A stretch of 64,000 nt of DNA from Desulfobacter sp. (GCA_028768545.1 CP054838.1:1481501-1545500), one strand, 5' to 3'; counted from the first letter of the stretch, positions 41,364 through 51,072 are shown. Numbers and translations: made by a program. The notes: generated by a model not told the origin, from the letters alone.

Positions 41364-42814
41364 AGGGAATGTTCAGAATTCTGTGTCACGGTTTCGGTTC
41401 CCGGATCTGTCTCGGCGCCAGCGGAAGTAAAAGCCAGGTCCGAGAATGGGCCTTCAATCTGCCACGTCGGAGGAGTTGGCTTTTGCTGGAGCGGAGTTCC
41501 TGGAACCATCTTTTCCATCTGTAAATAAATCCCTATCAAATTCCCAGCTCTTTATCCAGCCGGCCTTCAAAGAAAATTGCCAACTGGGAAATTGTCAGTG
41601 ACCAGTTTTGAACCGGCATTGTCCATTTCTTACTGGCGTTCTGGATCCCCATGTAAAGCAGCTTTAACAGGCTGTCCTGGTTAGGAAACGATCCCTTTGT
41701 TTTGGTCAGTTTTCGAAACTGTCGATGCACAGCCTCAATGGTATTTGTGGTGTATATTATCCGTCGGATCTCTTCTGGATATTTAAAGAAATGACTGAGG
41801 CGCTCCCAGTTGTTCCGCCAGGATTTTATCACAATCGGGTATTTGTCATTCCATTTATTTTCCAAGATATCCAGTTCTTCTTCGGCCAGATCCTTATTGA
41901 CCGCTTTATAAACACGTTTTAGATCTGCCATAAATTCCTTTTTATTTTTGGAACCAACGTATTTCAATGAATTTCGGATCTGGTGGACTACGCAGAGTTG
42001 AACTTCTGTGTCCGGGAATATGGTCTCAATGGCCTCGGGAAAACCTTTTAGACCATCAACACAGGCAATCAGGATATCTTTTACCCCTCGGTTTGAAAGG
42101 TCTGTTAACACCTGCAGCCAGAAGTTCGCACCCTCATTCTCGGATATGTACAGCCCAAGAACCTCTTTGCGGCCCTCGATATTCACCCCAAGAATTGTGT
42201 AAACGGCTTTGCTGCCGACCTTTCCGTTTTCTCGTACTTTATAATGTATGGCATCAAGCCATACGATTGGGTACACATTTTCCAACGGCCTGGCCTGCCA
42301 TTCTTTAACGGTATGAATAATTTTATCGGTAATGGTGCTCAGAGTGGCATTTGAAATCTCAAGTCCATAGATTTCCTGTAAATGGGAAGCCATATCATTA
42401 TAACTCATGCCCAGGCCGTAAAGGGCTATTATCTTTCTTTCAATTTCATCGCTGAGCGTTGTCTGATGTTTTTTGACGATCTGTGGAGAGAAGGTTCCGT
42501 TCCGATCACGCGGGGTTTTTAGCTCAAATTTACCATCCAGGGACTTAATGGTCTTTCTGCTTTTTCCATTACGGCGGTTGGCAGAAATTTCCTGTCCGAG
42601 ATGGGACTCCAACTCTCCTTCAAGAGCAGCTTCAGCAAGATTTTTGATTAATGATGTAAGGACGCCGCCCTTACCTGTGAAGGGTTTACCTTCCTGAATA
42701 CCTTTAAGAGCTTTTTGAAAATCAAATTCGGTGTTGTCTTCGGTCATGTCAGTTCTCCTTATTTAGCTGAGTATATCAGCTTTGATTCAACTGACACAGA
42801 ATTTTGAACGCCCT
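41364..42814 (-). mobile_element. IS256-family element, copy B
   Basis: A 1,451-bp element with ends AGGGAATGTTCAGAATTCTG and (other strand) AGGGCGTTCAAAATTCTG. CCGAAAT flanks it on both sides (41357-41363 and 42816-42822), the target duplication. It interrupts a secreted-protein gene. The transposase is intact. Confidence 0.9.
41536..42747 (-). CDS. IS256-family (mutator-type) transposase, copy B
   Basis: A 403-residue DDE transposase. The catalytic residues lie in VWLDAIHYKV (Asp), ACVDGLKGFPEAI (Asp) and TTNTIEAVHRQFRK (Glu), with VQLCVVHQIRNS between, the standard mutator pattern. AGGAG precedes the ATG by seven bases. No lesion is seen, so this copy is potentially active. Confidence 0.93.
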   Translation of the reverse strand: MTEDNTEFDFQKALKGIQEGKPFTGKGGVLTSLIKNLAEAALEGELESHLGQEISANRRNGKSRKTIKSLDGKFELKTPRDRNGTFSPQIVKKHQTTLSDEIERKIIALYGLGMSYNDMASHLQEIYGLEISNATLSTITDKIIHTVKEWQARPLENVYPIVWLDAIHYKVRENGKVGSKAVYTILGVNIEGRKEVLGLYISENEGANFWLQVLTDLSNRGVKDILIACVDGLKGFPEAIETIFPDTEVQLCVVHQIRNSLKYVGSKNKKEFMADLKRVYKAVNKDLAEEELDILENKWNDKYPIVIKSWRNNWERLSHFFKYPEEIRRIIYTTNTIEAVHRQFRKLTKTKGSFPNQDSLLKLLYMGIQNASKKWTMPVQNWSLTISQLAIFFEGRLDKELGI

Positions 42815-43214
42815 TCCGAAATATTTTTTATTTAACCACGTTAATTTTAAATATGAAGGTCCCCAACACTGCTCGCATTGTTTGAATATGGATAATAAAT
42901 CTGCAAACCTTTCTTTGGTATTAAGTCTTAACTCCATCTCAATGACATCGTATTCGATTTGAATATTACCTTTATCTTGGCACTTAATAAGACTTCCGCA
43001 AAGCTGATGAGATTCCTCTGGAAGGCTATCATACCACCAGTTTATAATTTTATATAAAAGGACCTGGTTATTATTAATGTAATATTTTTCAGAACAGGCA
43101 ACATCATTGGGTACTGCGGAAACGCATACCAAAACAAGAGTAAAAGCCAACACCCATTTTATTATCGAATGATTATTCATTTTTGATCATAACTTTAAAA
43201 TAACCGGCTTGACC

Positions 43215-44524
43215 CAGTAGTGTCCGGTTAGGTTGTTGCATATAAAAAGCATCTAAAATCATTAAAAAAACAGTCTGTTTTGTGTTGACAAATGTGCGTA
43301 AAAATTTTTGTGCGCCTTGAAAATTTAACTCAAGGAGCTCAAATGACGCACATCTCAGTCCCTAAAAAACAACTACGGTCCCTGAACTTTGACAATTTCA
43401 GGTGCCCTCTGATAAAGTCACTTTCAAAAGCACCGGAATTACAATCTCGAGGAGACCGCCCTTTAAAAATGACATTCGAAGACCAGATAAATGCTTTGGT
43501 TTATTTCCATCTTCAGGAGCACAAGTCTGCCCGACATTTAATTCAGGATCTCAAGGAGAATGTTTTTGCTAAAGAAAATATTGTGCCAGACGGTGGTATC
43601 AGCCGTAGTAGTTTCTGTGAAGCCATCAATCATAGGGGACTCGAACAACTGCAATTTATCTTTGAGGATCTTTATAAACAGGCTCTTGAGTGTCATCCGG
43701 GTGAACACGCCGAGTTAGGAGAGTTGGTTTCCATTGACGGTAGTCTCATAAATGCAGTCCTTTCAATGCACTGGGCGAACTACAGAAAAGGAAGTAAAAA
43801 AGCCAAAGTACATTGCGGATTTGACATTAATCACGGAATCCCAAACAAAATCTTTTTGACTGAAGGCAACGGCGCTGAACGCACTTTTGTTCCCAAAATA
43901 CTTTCCAAGGGGCAAACAGGTGTTATGGATCGTGGATATCAATCCCATAAAGAATTTGACCTGCTTCAGGAGCAAGGCAAACATTTTGTCTGCCGTATAA
44001 AAACCAGGACAACAAGAACAATTATTGATAACCACGAGACCCCTTCCGACAGCTACATTTTTTATGATGCACTGGTTAAACTTGGTACTCGAATCAAAAC
44101 CAGACGAAAAGGCCTGTTCGGGTTGTTGGCTATAAAATTGCTGGCGTCAAATACTATGTGGCAACTGACAGGCATGATTTAACAGCGGAACAAATAGCAA
44201 CAATTTATAAACTCCGGTGGACCATTGAGGATTTTTTCAAATGGTGGAAAGAACATCTGAAGGTATATCATCTCATTGCCCGCAGTGAATACGGCCTTAT
44301 GGTTCAGATTCTTGGCGGCCTTATCACTTACCTGTTACTGGCAATCCATTGCCAAAAACAGTTTAATGAAAAGGTCACGATCAAAAGAGTTCGGCAGCTG
44401 CGAACCGCCATTCTAAATGACCTGTTTGGCTGCGAGGACCAGGGCTCTCATAGTTCAAACAGGGACAATATTGTCAAAGATCAAAAAATTATTGAGCAAG
44501 CAAAAACCTAACCGGACATCACTG
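43215..44524 (+). mobile_element. IS4-family element, copy 2 (frameshifted)
   Basis: Same ends as copy 1 and 1,310 bp, one base shorter. The flanks (GGCTTGACC on the left, ATTTGAAAT on the right) do not match each other, so no target duplication remains. That suggests recombination with another copy or a deletion next to the element after insertion. Confidence 0.88.
43343..44511 (+). pseudogene. IS4-family transposase, copy 2 (1-base deletion)
   Basis: Identical in layout to copy 1 until codon 249, where GGTACTCCGAATC has become GGTACTCGAATC (at about 44090). The loss of one C shifts the frame and separates the first two Asp residues from the YREK region, which is open in another frame from 44158. 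This copy cannot make a full transposase. Confidence 0.92.
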
Positions 44525-45865
44525 ATTTGAAATATATTTTTTTTCTTTTTCGTCAAACTAGTCACCGTTTAAAGAATTAATATTACTATGGGGCAAGACT
44601 CTTAATAAGTGATATCACCCGTTTCATTTGGATTATTGGGTTGGTTTGTCATTGGATATCATCCATTTTAAATATCCTGCAATAGACCCAGTTAAATAAA
44701 ATGGGAGGTTTAGCAGTAAGAACTCTTTCCCGTTAAGAGTTTTGATTTGGTTAATTTCTAATTTTCCGGAATAAATCCTCACGGCATATTTATGAGGTTC
44801 GCGGTCTATGAACTGATGGAGATAGCGTAGCCGACCTGTTGCAGCAGATTTTACTTCAACGGGTATGAGCAACCCTTCATATTGAATCAGGTAATCAACT
44901 TCGGCAGTGGATTGTTTTTTTTCCCGGTTCCAAAAATACAATTTGAATAAAGGAGATGTTTCAACAGCGAGAAGTTCCTGTCCGACAATATGTTCTGCTA
45001 TTTTCCCCTGATAGACAGAATCAATACTATTGGCCCCGAACAAATCTTTTTGAAATCCAGAAAAATAGTTCAGCATTCCTGTGTCAAGGACTTGGAGCCT
45101 CGGCGATTTTTTTATGTTTGGCAGCAAAGGAGGACTGACAGAGGATGAAGGGTATAAAAGGTAAATCAACATCGCTTTTTCCAATACTTTTAATGCTTCC
45201 CCCATTTCCCTTGATTTATAGTTGGAATTACCAAAACCCTGAAATTTAATCCTGCTGCCTGCTTCATAGAATGAAGTTGAAACGGCATGTCGAATTACGT
45301 TAACCATTGTACTGTTTCGAGCATACTTTTCAACGTCATCAAGATAAGAAACGATTAAGCTGTCAAATATACTGTTAAGCGCTATGATGTCTTTCTGGTC
45401 GGAATGTTTTTCAACTATTTCCGGCATACCCCCAATGATTGAATAGGTTTGAAATAATTTCATTAGCTTTTCATGTGCGAAATCAGGGGCTGGAATGTTT
45501 TTTGTAAGAATATCCAGGCTGGCTGTTTCGGATAAAGCATTTAAAAATTCCTTGAAACTCAAAGGTTTCATCACAAGATATTCCACTCTGCCGACAGGAA
45601 AGCTGATATGGGTATCAATAAGTGTCTCTAAAAGAGATCCGGCTGCAATAACATAAATATCGGGAAATGCTTCATAAAAATATCTAAGATAAGAGACGGC
45701 TGCTGGACAAGCCTGAATCTCATCTATGAATATTAAAATTTCACCGTCATGCTTCACTTGATTTTTATAAAAGAAAATAGCTTGCAGTAAATCTTCAATG
45801 GGATAATCCTGCTCAAAAATGGTTCGTTCCTCTTTTATTTCAAGATTCAAAGATAGATATTGATT

Positions 45866-47177
45866 CAGTGATGTCCGGTTAGGTTTTTGCTTGCTCAATA
45901 ATTTTTTGATCTTTGACAATATTGTCCCTGTTTGAACTATGAGAGCCCTGCTCCTCGCAGCCAAACAGGTCATTTAGAATGGCGGTTCGCAGCTGCCGAA
46001 CTCTTTTGATCGTGACCTTTTCATTAAACTGTTTTTGGCAATGGATTGCCAGTAACAGGTAAGTGATAAGGCCGCCAAGAATCTGAACCATAAGGCCGTA
46101 TTCACTGCGGGCAATGAGATGATATACCTTCAGATGTTCTTTCCACCATTTGAAAAAATCCTCAATGGTCCACCGGAGTTTATAAATTGTTGCTATTTGT
46201 TCCGCTGTTAAATCATGCCTGTCAGTTGCCACATAGTATTTGACGCCAGCAATTTTATAGCCAACAACCCGAACAGGCCTTTTCGTCTGGTTTTGATTCG
46301 GAGTACCAAGTTTAACCAGTGCATCATAAAAAATGTAGCTGTCGGAAGGGGTCTCGTGGTTATCAATAATTGTTCTTGTTGTCCTGGTTTTTATACGGCA
46401 GACAAAATGTTTGCCTTGCTCCTGAAGCAGGTCAAATTCTTTATGGGATTGATATCCACGATCCATAACACCTGTTTGCCCCTTGGAAAGTATTTTGGGA
46501 ACAAAGGTGCGTTCAGCGCCGTTGCCTTCAGTCAAAAAGATTTTGTTTGGGATTCCGTGATTAATGTCAAATCCGCAATGTACTTTGGCTTTTTTACTTC
46601 CTTTTCTGTAGTTCGCCCAGTGCATTGAAAGGACTGCATTTATGAGACTACCGTCAATGGAAACCAACTCTCCTAACTCGGCGTGTTCACCCGGATGACA
46701 CTCAAGAGCCTGTTTATAAAGATCCTCAAAGATAAATTGCAGTTGTTCGAGTCCCCTGTGATTGATGGCTTCACAGAAACTACTACGGCTGATACCACCG
46801 TCTGGCGCAATATTTTCTTTAGCAAAAACATTCTCCTTGAGATCCTGAATTAAATGTCGGGCAGACTTGTGCTCCTGAAGATGGAAATAAACCAAAGCAT
46901 TTATCTGGTCTTCGAATGTCATTTTTAAAGGGCGGTCTCCTCGAGATTGTAATTCCGGTGCTTTTGAAAGTGACTTTATCAGAGGGCACCTGAAATTGTC
47001 AAAGTTCAGGGACCGTAGTTGTTTTTTAGGGACTGAGATGTGCGTCATTTGAGCTCCTTGAGTTAAGTTTTCAAGGCGCACAAAAATTTTTACGCACATT
47101 TGTCAACACAAAACCGACTGTTTTTTTCAATGATTTTAGATGCTTTTTATACGCAACAACCTAACCGGACACTACTG
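45866..47177 (-). mobile_element. IS4-family element, copy 3
   Basis: A 1,312-bp copy in inverted orientation, flanked by the 9-bp duplication ATATTGATT (45857-45865 and 47178-47186). The insertion lies inside the DUF4143 ATPase gene. The transposase gene is intact. Its left-end region has one extra T relative to copies 1 and 4. Confidence 0.92.
45879..47048 (-). CDS. IS4-family transposase (copy 3)
   Basis: A 389-residue transposase, all but identical to copy 1, with the DDE residues and YREK motif intact. The start at ATG 47048 has AAGGAG upstream. The near identity of copies 1, 3 and 4 indicates that they spread recently. Confidence 0.93.
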   Translation of the reverse strand: MTHISVPKKQLRSLNFDNFRCPLIKSLSKAPELQSRGDRPLKMTFEDQINALVYFHLQEHKSARHLIQDLKENVFAKENIAPDGGISRSSFCEAINHRGLEQLQFIFEDLYKQALECHPGEHAELGELVSIDGSLINAVLSMHWANYRKGSKKAKVHCGFDINHGIPNKIFLTEGNGAERTFVPKILSKGQTGVMDRGYQSHKEFDLLQEQGKHFVCRIKTRTTRTIIDNHETPSDSYIFYDALVKLGTPNQNQTKRPVRVVGYKIAGVKYYVATDRHDLTAEQIATIYKLRWTIEDFFKWWKEHLKVYHLIARSEYGLMVQILGGLITYLLLAIHCQKQFNEKVTIKRVRQLRTAILNDLFGCEEQGSHSSNRDNIVKDQKIIEQAKT

Positions 47178-47504
47178 ATATTGATTGAATCGTTCTGAAA
47201 AAAGGTGAATAGCAGTCGTTTTTCCTACTTGCCTTGCACCCCTCAGAATCAATGGTTTCTGGCCTTTTTTCTCTGCCCATCTTGATAATCTTTTTAATAT
47301 ATCTCTTTTAAACATTGGATTCTCATTTGTTGATTGGTATAAGGTAAGAGATATTTGACATCAATATTGTAATAAAGTCAAATATAATATTTGCATAAAT
47401 TGTAACGTAGTCAGGCATTTTAATGTGATGCAGTCGCCGTGAACGTTTCAAAATCTGCGGCTTGTCCGTCAGCATTTTGCTTGTTAGAGGAAAAATTGAA
47501 AGAC

Positions 47505-48635
47505 TTATTTTTGGAAATTACGCCAATTCAAATCATAGCTTGCGCTTCTTCCTCCGCCAGGAAGTCGAACCAGGACCATTTTTTGAACGAGATCAGCCAA
47601 TTCTCTTTGGGCAGTAGCACGACTGGTATGAGCGATTCCTATATATTTTTTATTTTTCAACCCACCTTCAAAACCGTTGTGGCCAGCATCAAGCAATCTG
47701 TTGATGACTTTTGTCTGCCTGCTATTAAGTGGTGTCTGGGCAAATGTCTTCCAAAATCTTGCTTTAATCATTATTCGTTCCAGCAATGAATTTGAATTTA
47801 GAATTGCCCGATTCATGCATTCAAGAAACCATATCAACCAGTTTGTTATTTCCAGATTCCCGATCTGAGAAGCATTCAGGATATCATAATAGTCGTTTCT
47901 TTCTGCCATTATCTGTGATGAGAAGCTGTAAAACCGTTTCGAGCTGTTTTCGTCACGAGCCAGCAGCATATCGGTTAACGTTCTTGCGATTCTGCCGTTC
48001 CCGTCATCAAAAGGATGAATACTAATGAACCATAAATGAGCGAGAGCCGCTTTAAGTATACCATCTAAAGCTGTTTTCTCATTTGCCCAGAATACAAACC
48101 TTTCCATTTCGTTTTCAATCAAATTGGCAGGAGGGGCTTCGAAATGAACCTTTTTATGGCCGATTGGGCCTGAAACTACTTGCATAGGCCCATATTTATC
48201 ATCCCGCCATTGGGCCACATTTATTTGAATCATGCCTGAATATCCAGTAGGGAAAAGGGAGGCATGCCAGGCAAAGAGCCTTTCCGGCGTCAATTCCTTG
48301 CTATGGTTATTGGTTGCATCCAGCAGTATCTGTACAAGTCCATCAGCTTTTTGATCCTGTACATATTTCAAACCGGCATCTGGAAGGCCAAGCTGGCGTC
48401 CCACAGAAGATCGGACAGCATCAGGATCTAATTTCTCTCCTTCAATGGCCGAAGTTTTTAAGGCTTCTTCCACAAGTACATCAGCCCTTGCCGTTTGTTG
48501 GATATCAAATCCCAACTCCCTGACCTGAGCGATTAATGATCCCTGGTTGAACCGGACATCACCCAGCGGTTTTAGCAATGCATCACTGTTCCATGTAAAG
48601 TGCGGCCAGGATTTATATTTCCAGATATATTTCAT
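47505..48635 (-). CDS. Fic-family protein (DUF4172 plus Fic)
   Basis: Fic proteins usually transfer AMP from ATP to hydroxyl side chains of target proteins. The 376-residue protein has an N-terminal DUF4172 domain (MKYIWKYKSWPHFTWNSDALL), an inhibitory-helix motif TSAIEGE matching (S/T)xxxE(G/N), the canonical active site HPFDDGNGRIAR (about residues 212-223), and a C-terminal winged-helix region (RATAQRELADLVQKMVLVRLPGGGRSASY). All catalytic residues are present, with built-in auto-inhibition of the class II type. It sits next to a broken AAA/DUF4143 gene and a Fic remnant, in an accessory region. The target is unknown; stress or toxin-like roles are possible. Confidence 0.9.
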   Translation of the reverse strand: MKYIWKYKSWPHFTWNSDALLKPLGDVRFNQGSLIAQVRELGFDIQQTARADVLVEEALKTSAIEGEKLDPDAVRSSVGRQLGLPDAGLKYVQDQKADGLVQILLDATNNHSKELTPERLFAWHASLFPTGYSGMIQINVAQWRDDKYGPMQVVSGPIGHKKVHFEAPPANLIENEMERFVFWANEKTALDGILKAALAHLWFISIHPFDDGNGRIARTLTDMLLARDENSSKRFYSFSSQIMAERNDYYDILNASQIGNLEITNWLIWFLECMNRAILNSNSLLERIMIKARFWKTFAQTPLNSRQTKVINRLLDAGHNGFEGGLKNKKYIGIAHTSRATAQRELADLVQKMVLVRLPGGGRSASYDLNWRNFQK

Positions 48636-48672
48636 AAATTGAGTTAAATACCCTTCCCGATCAAATTATATC

Positions 48673-48738
48673 TTGAGTCATTTAATTGTAAGTTTCGACT
48701 CACATATTGAGTTGATTATTGAGGCTATTTGACTCAAA
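48673..48738 (-). promoter_or_regulatory. cluster of TTGACTCAA-like operator motifs upstream of fic
   Basis: Three related sites precede the Fic gene: TTGAGTCA (48673-48680), the palindrome ACTCA-CATAT-TGAGT (48698-48712) and TTTGACTCAAA (48728-48738). The spacing of roughly 25-30 bp suggests cooperative binding of a dimeric regulator, perhaps through the winged-helix tail of the Fic protein itself. That last link is inference. Confidence 0.5.
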
Positions 48739-48811
48739 GTCAAGGGAAGAATTATCACCCTTCAGTGGATTTAAAAAAATTTTGAAAATAACCGGTATGA
48801 TCCAGAGTTCC

Positions 48812-48996
48812 TAAACAGCGTTGAATCTTGACCCCTTTCAGCGTGATCTTGACCCCCCTTAACGATTAGTCCAAATTCACCGAGGATTTTATAAATCCTT
48901 TTTATTAAAGGGTTTGAGTGTTTTAATAAAAACAAAATTTTTTCCAAAGAGGTCAGGGTCGAGCGCTGATTGGGGGGCAAATTTGCACGCTGTTTA
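48812..48996. mobile_element. MITE-like element, 185 bp
   Basis: The ends TAAACAGCGTTGAATCTTGA and (other strand) TAAACAGCGTGCAAATTTGC are inverted repeats, and internal repeats GATCTTGACCCC near each end resemble the multiple terminal sites of IS21-type elements. No transposase is encoded. It truncates the remnant of a second Fic gene, whose homology stops exactly at the right end. The stretch 48739-48811 holds nothing else. Confidence 0.65.
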
Positions 48997-49001
48997 ACAC
49001 C

Positions 49002-49125
49002 CCAATTCCTTGATCTGAGTTATTAAAGCGCCTTGACTGAACCGGATATTGCCCAAGGGCTTCAATAATTTAGCACTGTCCCATTTGAGGTCTGGCCAGG
49101 ATTTAGTTTGCCATATGTATTTAAT
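49002..49125 (-). pseudogene. remnant of a second Fic/DUF4172 gene
   Basis: On the minus strand, codons from 49125 read IKYIWQTKSWPDLKWDSAKL and LKPLGNIRFSQGALITQIKELG, closely matching the N-terminus of the intact Fic protein (KYIWKYKSWPHFTWNSDALL, LKPLGDVRFNQGSLIAQVRELG). The homology ends at the MITE-like element. The start codon is ATT instead of ATG. The rest of the gene is gone. Confidence 0.8.
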
Positions 49126-49541
49126 CAACTCAAAGTCAAGGGAAAATTGGAGAGTCAAAATTTCTGTATATCTGCGCCCTGTATTTGAAATTATGTCGTA
49201 TCTTCAATGCGTAATTGAATCCTGTTATTAAAATTTGACCAGTTTTAAAAAATTAGAACTGATATGCACAGTAGTTCAAAGTCAAATTTTCATACATTTT
49301 CCCCTGATTCTTTTTTGGCAAACCACAGGTGTTTTTTCTCTTGACCTCTCCTTTAATGGGCGACAAAAAGTCGATTGAATTCTCTTAGAGGGCCCATTTC
49401 GGTATCAAAATGGGGCCGCCAAGAGCGCTTTTTGAGGGTTTTGAAAAAAATAATCCTTTAAAAATAAAGGGTTGCAAAGTTTTGTTTGGTCCGACACCAT
49501 TTTACAATTTTCATGAGCAATGAGAGGGTTCAGGCTATACA
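49126..49541. other. gap without recognised gene
   Basis: This 416-bp stretch between the Fic remnant and the outer-membrane protein gene begins with ACTCAAAGTCAAGGGAA, a repeat of the sequence at 48732-48748 upstream of the intact Fic gene. No convincing open frame, hairpin terminator or RNA gene was recognised in the remainder. Confidence 0.6.
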
Positions 49542-50510
49542 TCAAAACCCTTTGGCAAAACTCAACGAGAACAACTCACCTTCATACCGTGCTTCTGCAT
49601 CGTATTCCTTCAAATAACGAAATGATACTGACGCATTCCATGGTACATAGCTCAACCCGAGCTGGCCGCCCAGTGCATGAACTTCATCTTTCACATTTAA
49701 AAGCGGATGGACATCTCTTCCTGAGTCATTATCCACCTGCCACTGGCTATATCCGGACAATCCCAGTTCCGCTATTAGGGTCTCTTCTTTATTCACCGGG
49801 ATATATTGGCTGATCCCGTAATCCAGTGAGAACCGATCCCCCGGGGTAATATCTGCACCGTCTTTATCATGGTGAATTTCATAGGTTCCGGATACCATAA
49901 CGGCGGTCCCCTTGTGCTCCCATGGAAAAACCGTAAGGCTTGCCTGGAACTCATGGGTTAAAAAGCCAAGACCTGTATTGTCGACCGCTCCGTCACTGTA
50001 TTCTCCGGTCGGTGCATAAATCCCATATCCAATGGCAACTGACGTATGAATATTATTCCAGCCCAACCAAATCGGTTTAAGATAAAGATCACCGAAACCC
50101 CACTGTGATTCATCGATACCCCCCCCAAGAGCGGCAAGTGTATAACTTGTGTTAACGATGGCAGGCTGTGCAAAAGCCGCATAAGATGCGCCCAGTATTT
50201 TCTGAGAGCTTGACCACAAAAACACCGGGGCAACGGCATATGAATCGACCTGAGACTCAAACTTAATTGGGCCGATTGAACTGACTTCTTTCCCATTACG
50301 ATCTTTATATGTATTAGAGGTGTAATAGATATTGTACTGCAGATAGTAAAAGCCGGGATCAGGAACAATGAAATCCCTCACGTTCCTGACACCAGGCATG
50401 TAATGGCCTAATTCACCTGCTGAAACAGAAAATGATATTCCTGCGAGGACCGCCATTATCGTCAGCATCCCCTGAATAATTTTTTTGACTGCAGTATAGC
50501 GGCAATTCAT
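49542..50510 (-). CDS. outer-membrane channel, Phenol_MetA_deg / COG4313-like
   Basis: The 322-residue protein has a signal peptide (GMLTIMAVLAGISFSVSAGE) and a run of amphipathic beta-strands with alternating aromatic residues, ending in a Phe (FSLSFAKGF), the usual outer-membrane beta-barrel signal. The opening YMPGVRNVRDFIVPDPGFYYLQYNIYY and the loop YGIYAPTGEYS match the SphA/Phenol_MetA_deg transporter family, associated with uptake of aromatic or hydrophobic compounds. It is the last gene of a minus-strand cluster with DUF1254/DUF1214 proteins. Substrate unknown. Confidence 0.8.
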   Translation of the reverse strand: MNCRYTAVKKIIQGMLTIMAVLAGISFSVSAGELGHYMPGVRNVRDFIVPDPGFYYLQYNIYYTSNTYKDRNGKEVSSIGPIKFESQVDSYAVAPVFLWSSSQKILGASYAAFAQPAIVNTSYTLAALGGGIDESQWGFGDLYLKPIWLGWNNIHTSVAIGYGIYAPTGEYSDGAVDNTGLGFLTHEFQASLTVFPWEHKGTAVMVSGTYEIHHDKDGADITPGDRFSLDYGISQYIPVNKEETLIAELGLSGYSQWQVDNDSGRDVHPLLNVKDEVHALGGQLGLSYVPWNASVSFRYLKEYDAEARYEGELFSLSFAKGF

Positions 50511-50541
50511 CTTTTTAACCCCTCCTTTTTAGTAATATTCT

Positions 50542-51036
50542 TCAATGACATTTCTGCTGGGGTCCGGGACCGGTTTTCACCGCATTTGCATATTCGGCTT
50601 TTGCAGATTTCAACTGCTCGAGAAAAACAACATCGCTTTGCCAGTGGACGTTGCAAACATACCGGCTTTCTCCAAACATCCGCCCCCGTTCCAGTATCTT
50701 ATCAGCCCTATCCGGGGCGATCTCTGTGAGAATAAGGGCCAGGCTGTTTGGCAGGGATTCCGGTTTGAGATATCCGACCAAAATCCCGGGGTGTATTTCA
50801 GGAACATTGACGGGAATCCATTTTTTTTTAAAATAGGGTTTCTCCGGCCCATACAACCGAAGATAGACAAACCATCCCATGCCCGGTTTGGTCTGGACCC
50901 AGTTTTCCTTAGGTATCCCTTCGGGTTGCTCGCGGCCAAAGTAGGCATTATAGGAGCCGTCATCGTTCGGCTTGGCACCATGCACCGACCCGGCAAAAAA
51001 TGACCTCGAATTAGGCTTGAGTAACTTTGCTTCATC
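50542..51036 (-). pseudogene. chimeric remnant: DUF1214 tail fused to class A acid phosphatase tail
   Basis: The open frame begins after a stop at 51037-51039, with a GTG at 50985 as the only likely start. Residues up to about YLRLYGPEKPYFKKKWIP are the end of a DUF1214 domain, as in the two full proteins upstream. From about LPNSLALILTEIAPDRADKI the sequence is the C-terminus of a PhoN-type acid phosphatase, including the PAP2 motif GESRYVCNVHWQSDV with its Arg and His. The phosphatase lacks its first motifs and lipid or signal leader, and the DUF1214 domain lacks its first half. An internal deletion joining two genes in frame is the simplest explanation. Activity is unlikely. Confidence 0.75.
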
Positions 51037-51072
51037 TTAAATTTTGAAAAAAAAGATCTGTTATACAGGTTA

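Larger units (their letters stand above)
41038..43180 (-). pseudogene. secreted protein of unknown function, split by IS256 copy B
   Basis: The 5' part (ATG 43180 to about 42816) encodes a signal peptide (WVLAFTLVLVCVSAVPNDVACS) and a domain with WWYDSLPEESHQLCGSL, ending WLNKKYFG. The 3' part (41363 to 41038) continues YFGDGKFITSTDKYSTINSYIF and ends VVFDNRNHNK. Joining across the target duplication (CCGAAAT) restores one frame of about 230 residues with four or more cysteines, so IS256 caused the break. I do not recognise the family. IS4 copy 2 lies just upstream (43215), so the native promoter is probably also displaced. Confidence 0.8.
44633..47315 (-). pseudogene. AAA ATPase with DUF4143, split by IS4 copy 3
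   Basis: The N-terminal part (47315-47178) reads MFKRDILKRLSRWAEKKGQ and contains Walker A GARQVGKTTA. It ends FNQY at the IS4 insertion. The larger part (45865-44633) continues YLSLNLEIKEE with Walker B ILIFIDEIQACP, sensor region VIAAGSLLETL, the DUF4143 segment (LEKAMLIYLLYPSSS, LQVLDTGMLNYFSG) and the C-terminal nuclease-like motif EVDYLIQYEGLLIPVEVKS. ATATTGATT is duplicated at the insertion. Such ATPases are widespread and often accessory. The IS supplies a false upstream start that would lack Walker A. Excision of the IS would restore the gene. Confidence 0.88.

Noticed and set aside
44633..45973. A 446-residue ATPase starting inside IS4 copy 3
   Set aside because: The first 35 residues are out-of-frame IS4 sequence. 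The true N-terminus with Walker A lies on the far side of the insertion.
43215..47177. Composite transposon bounded by IS4 copies 2 and 3
   Set aside because: Copy 3 has its own target duplication inside the ATPase gene and copy 2 has a dead transposase, so the pair does not define a single mobile unit.
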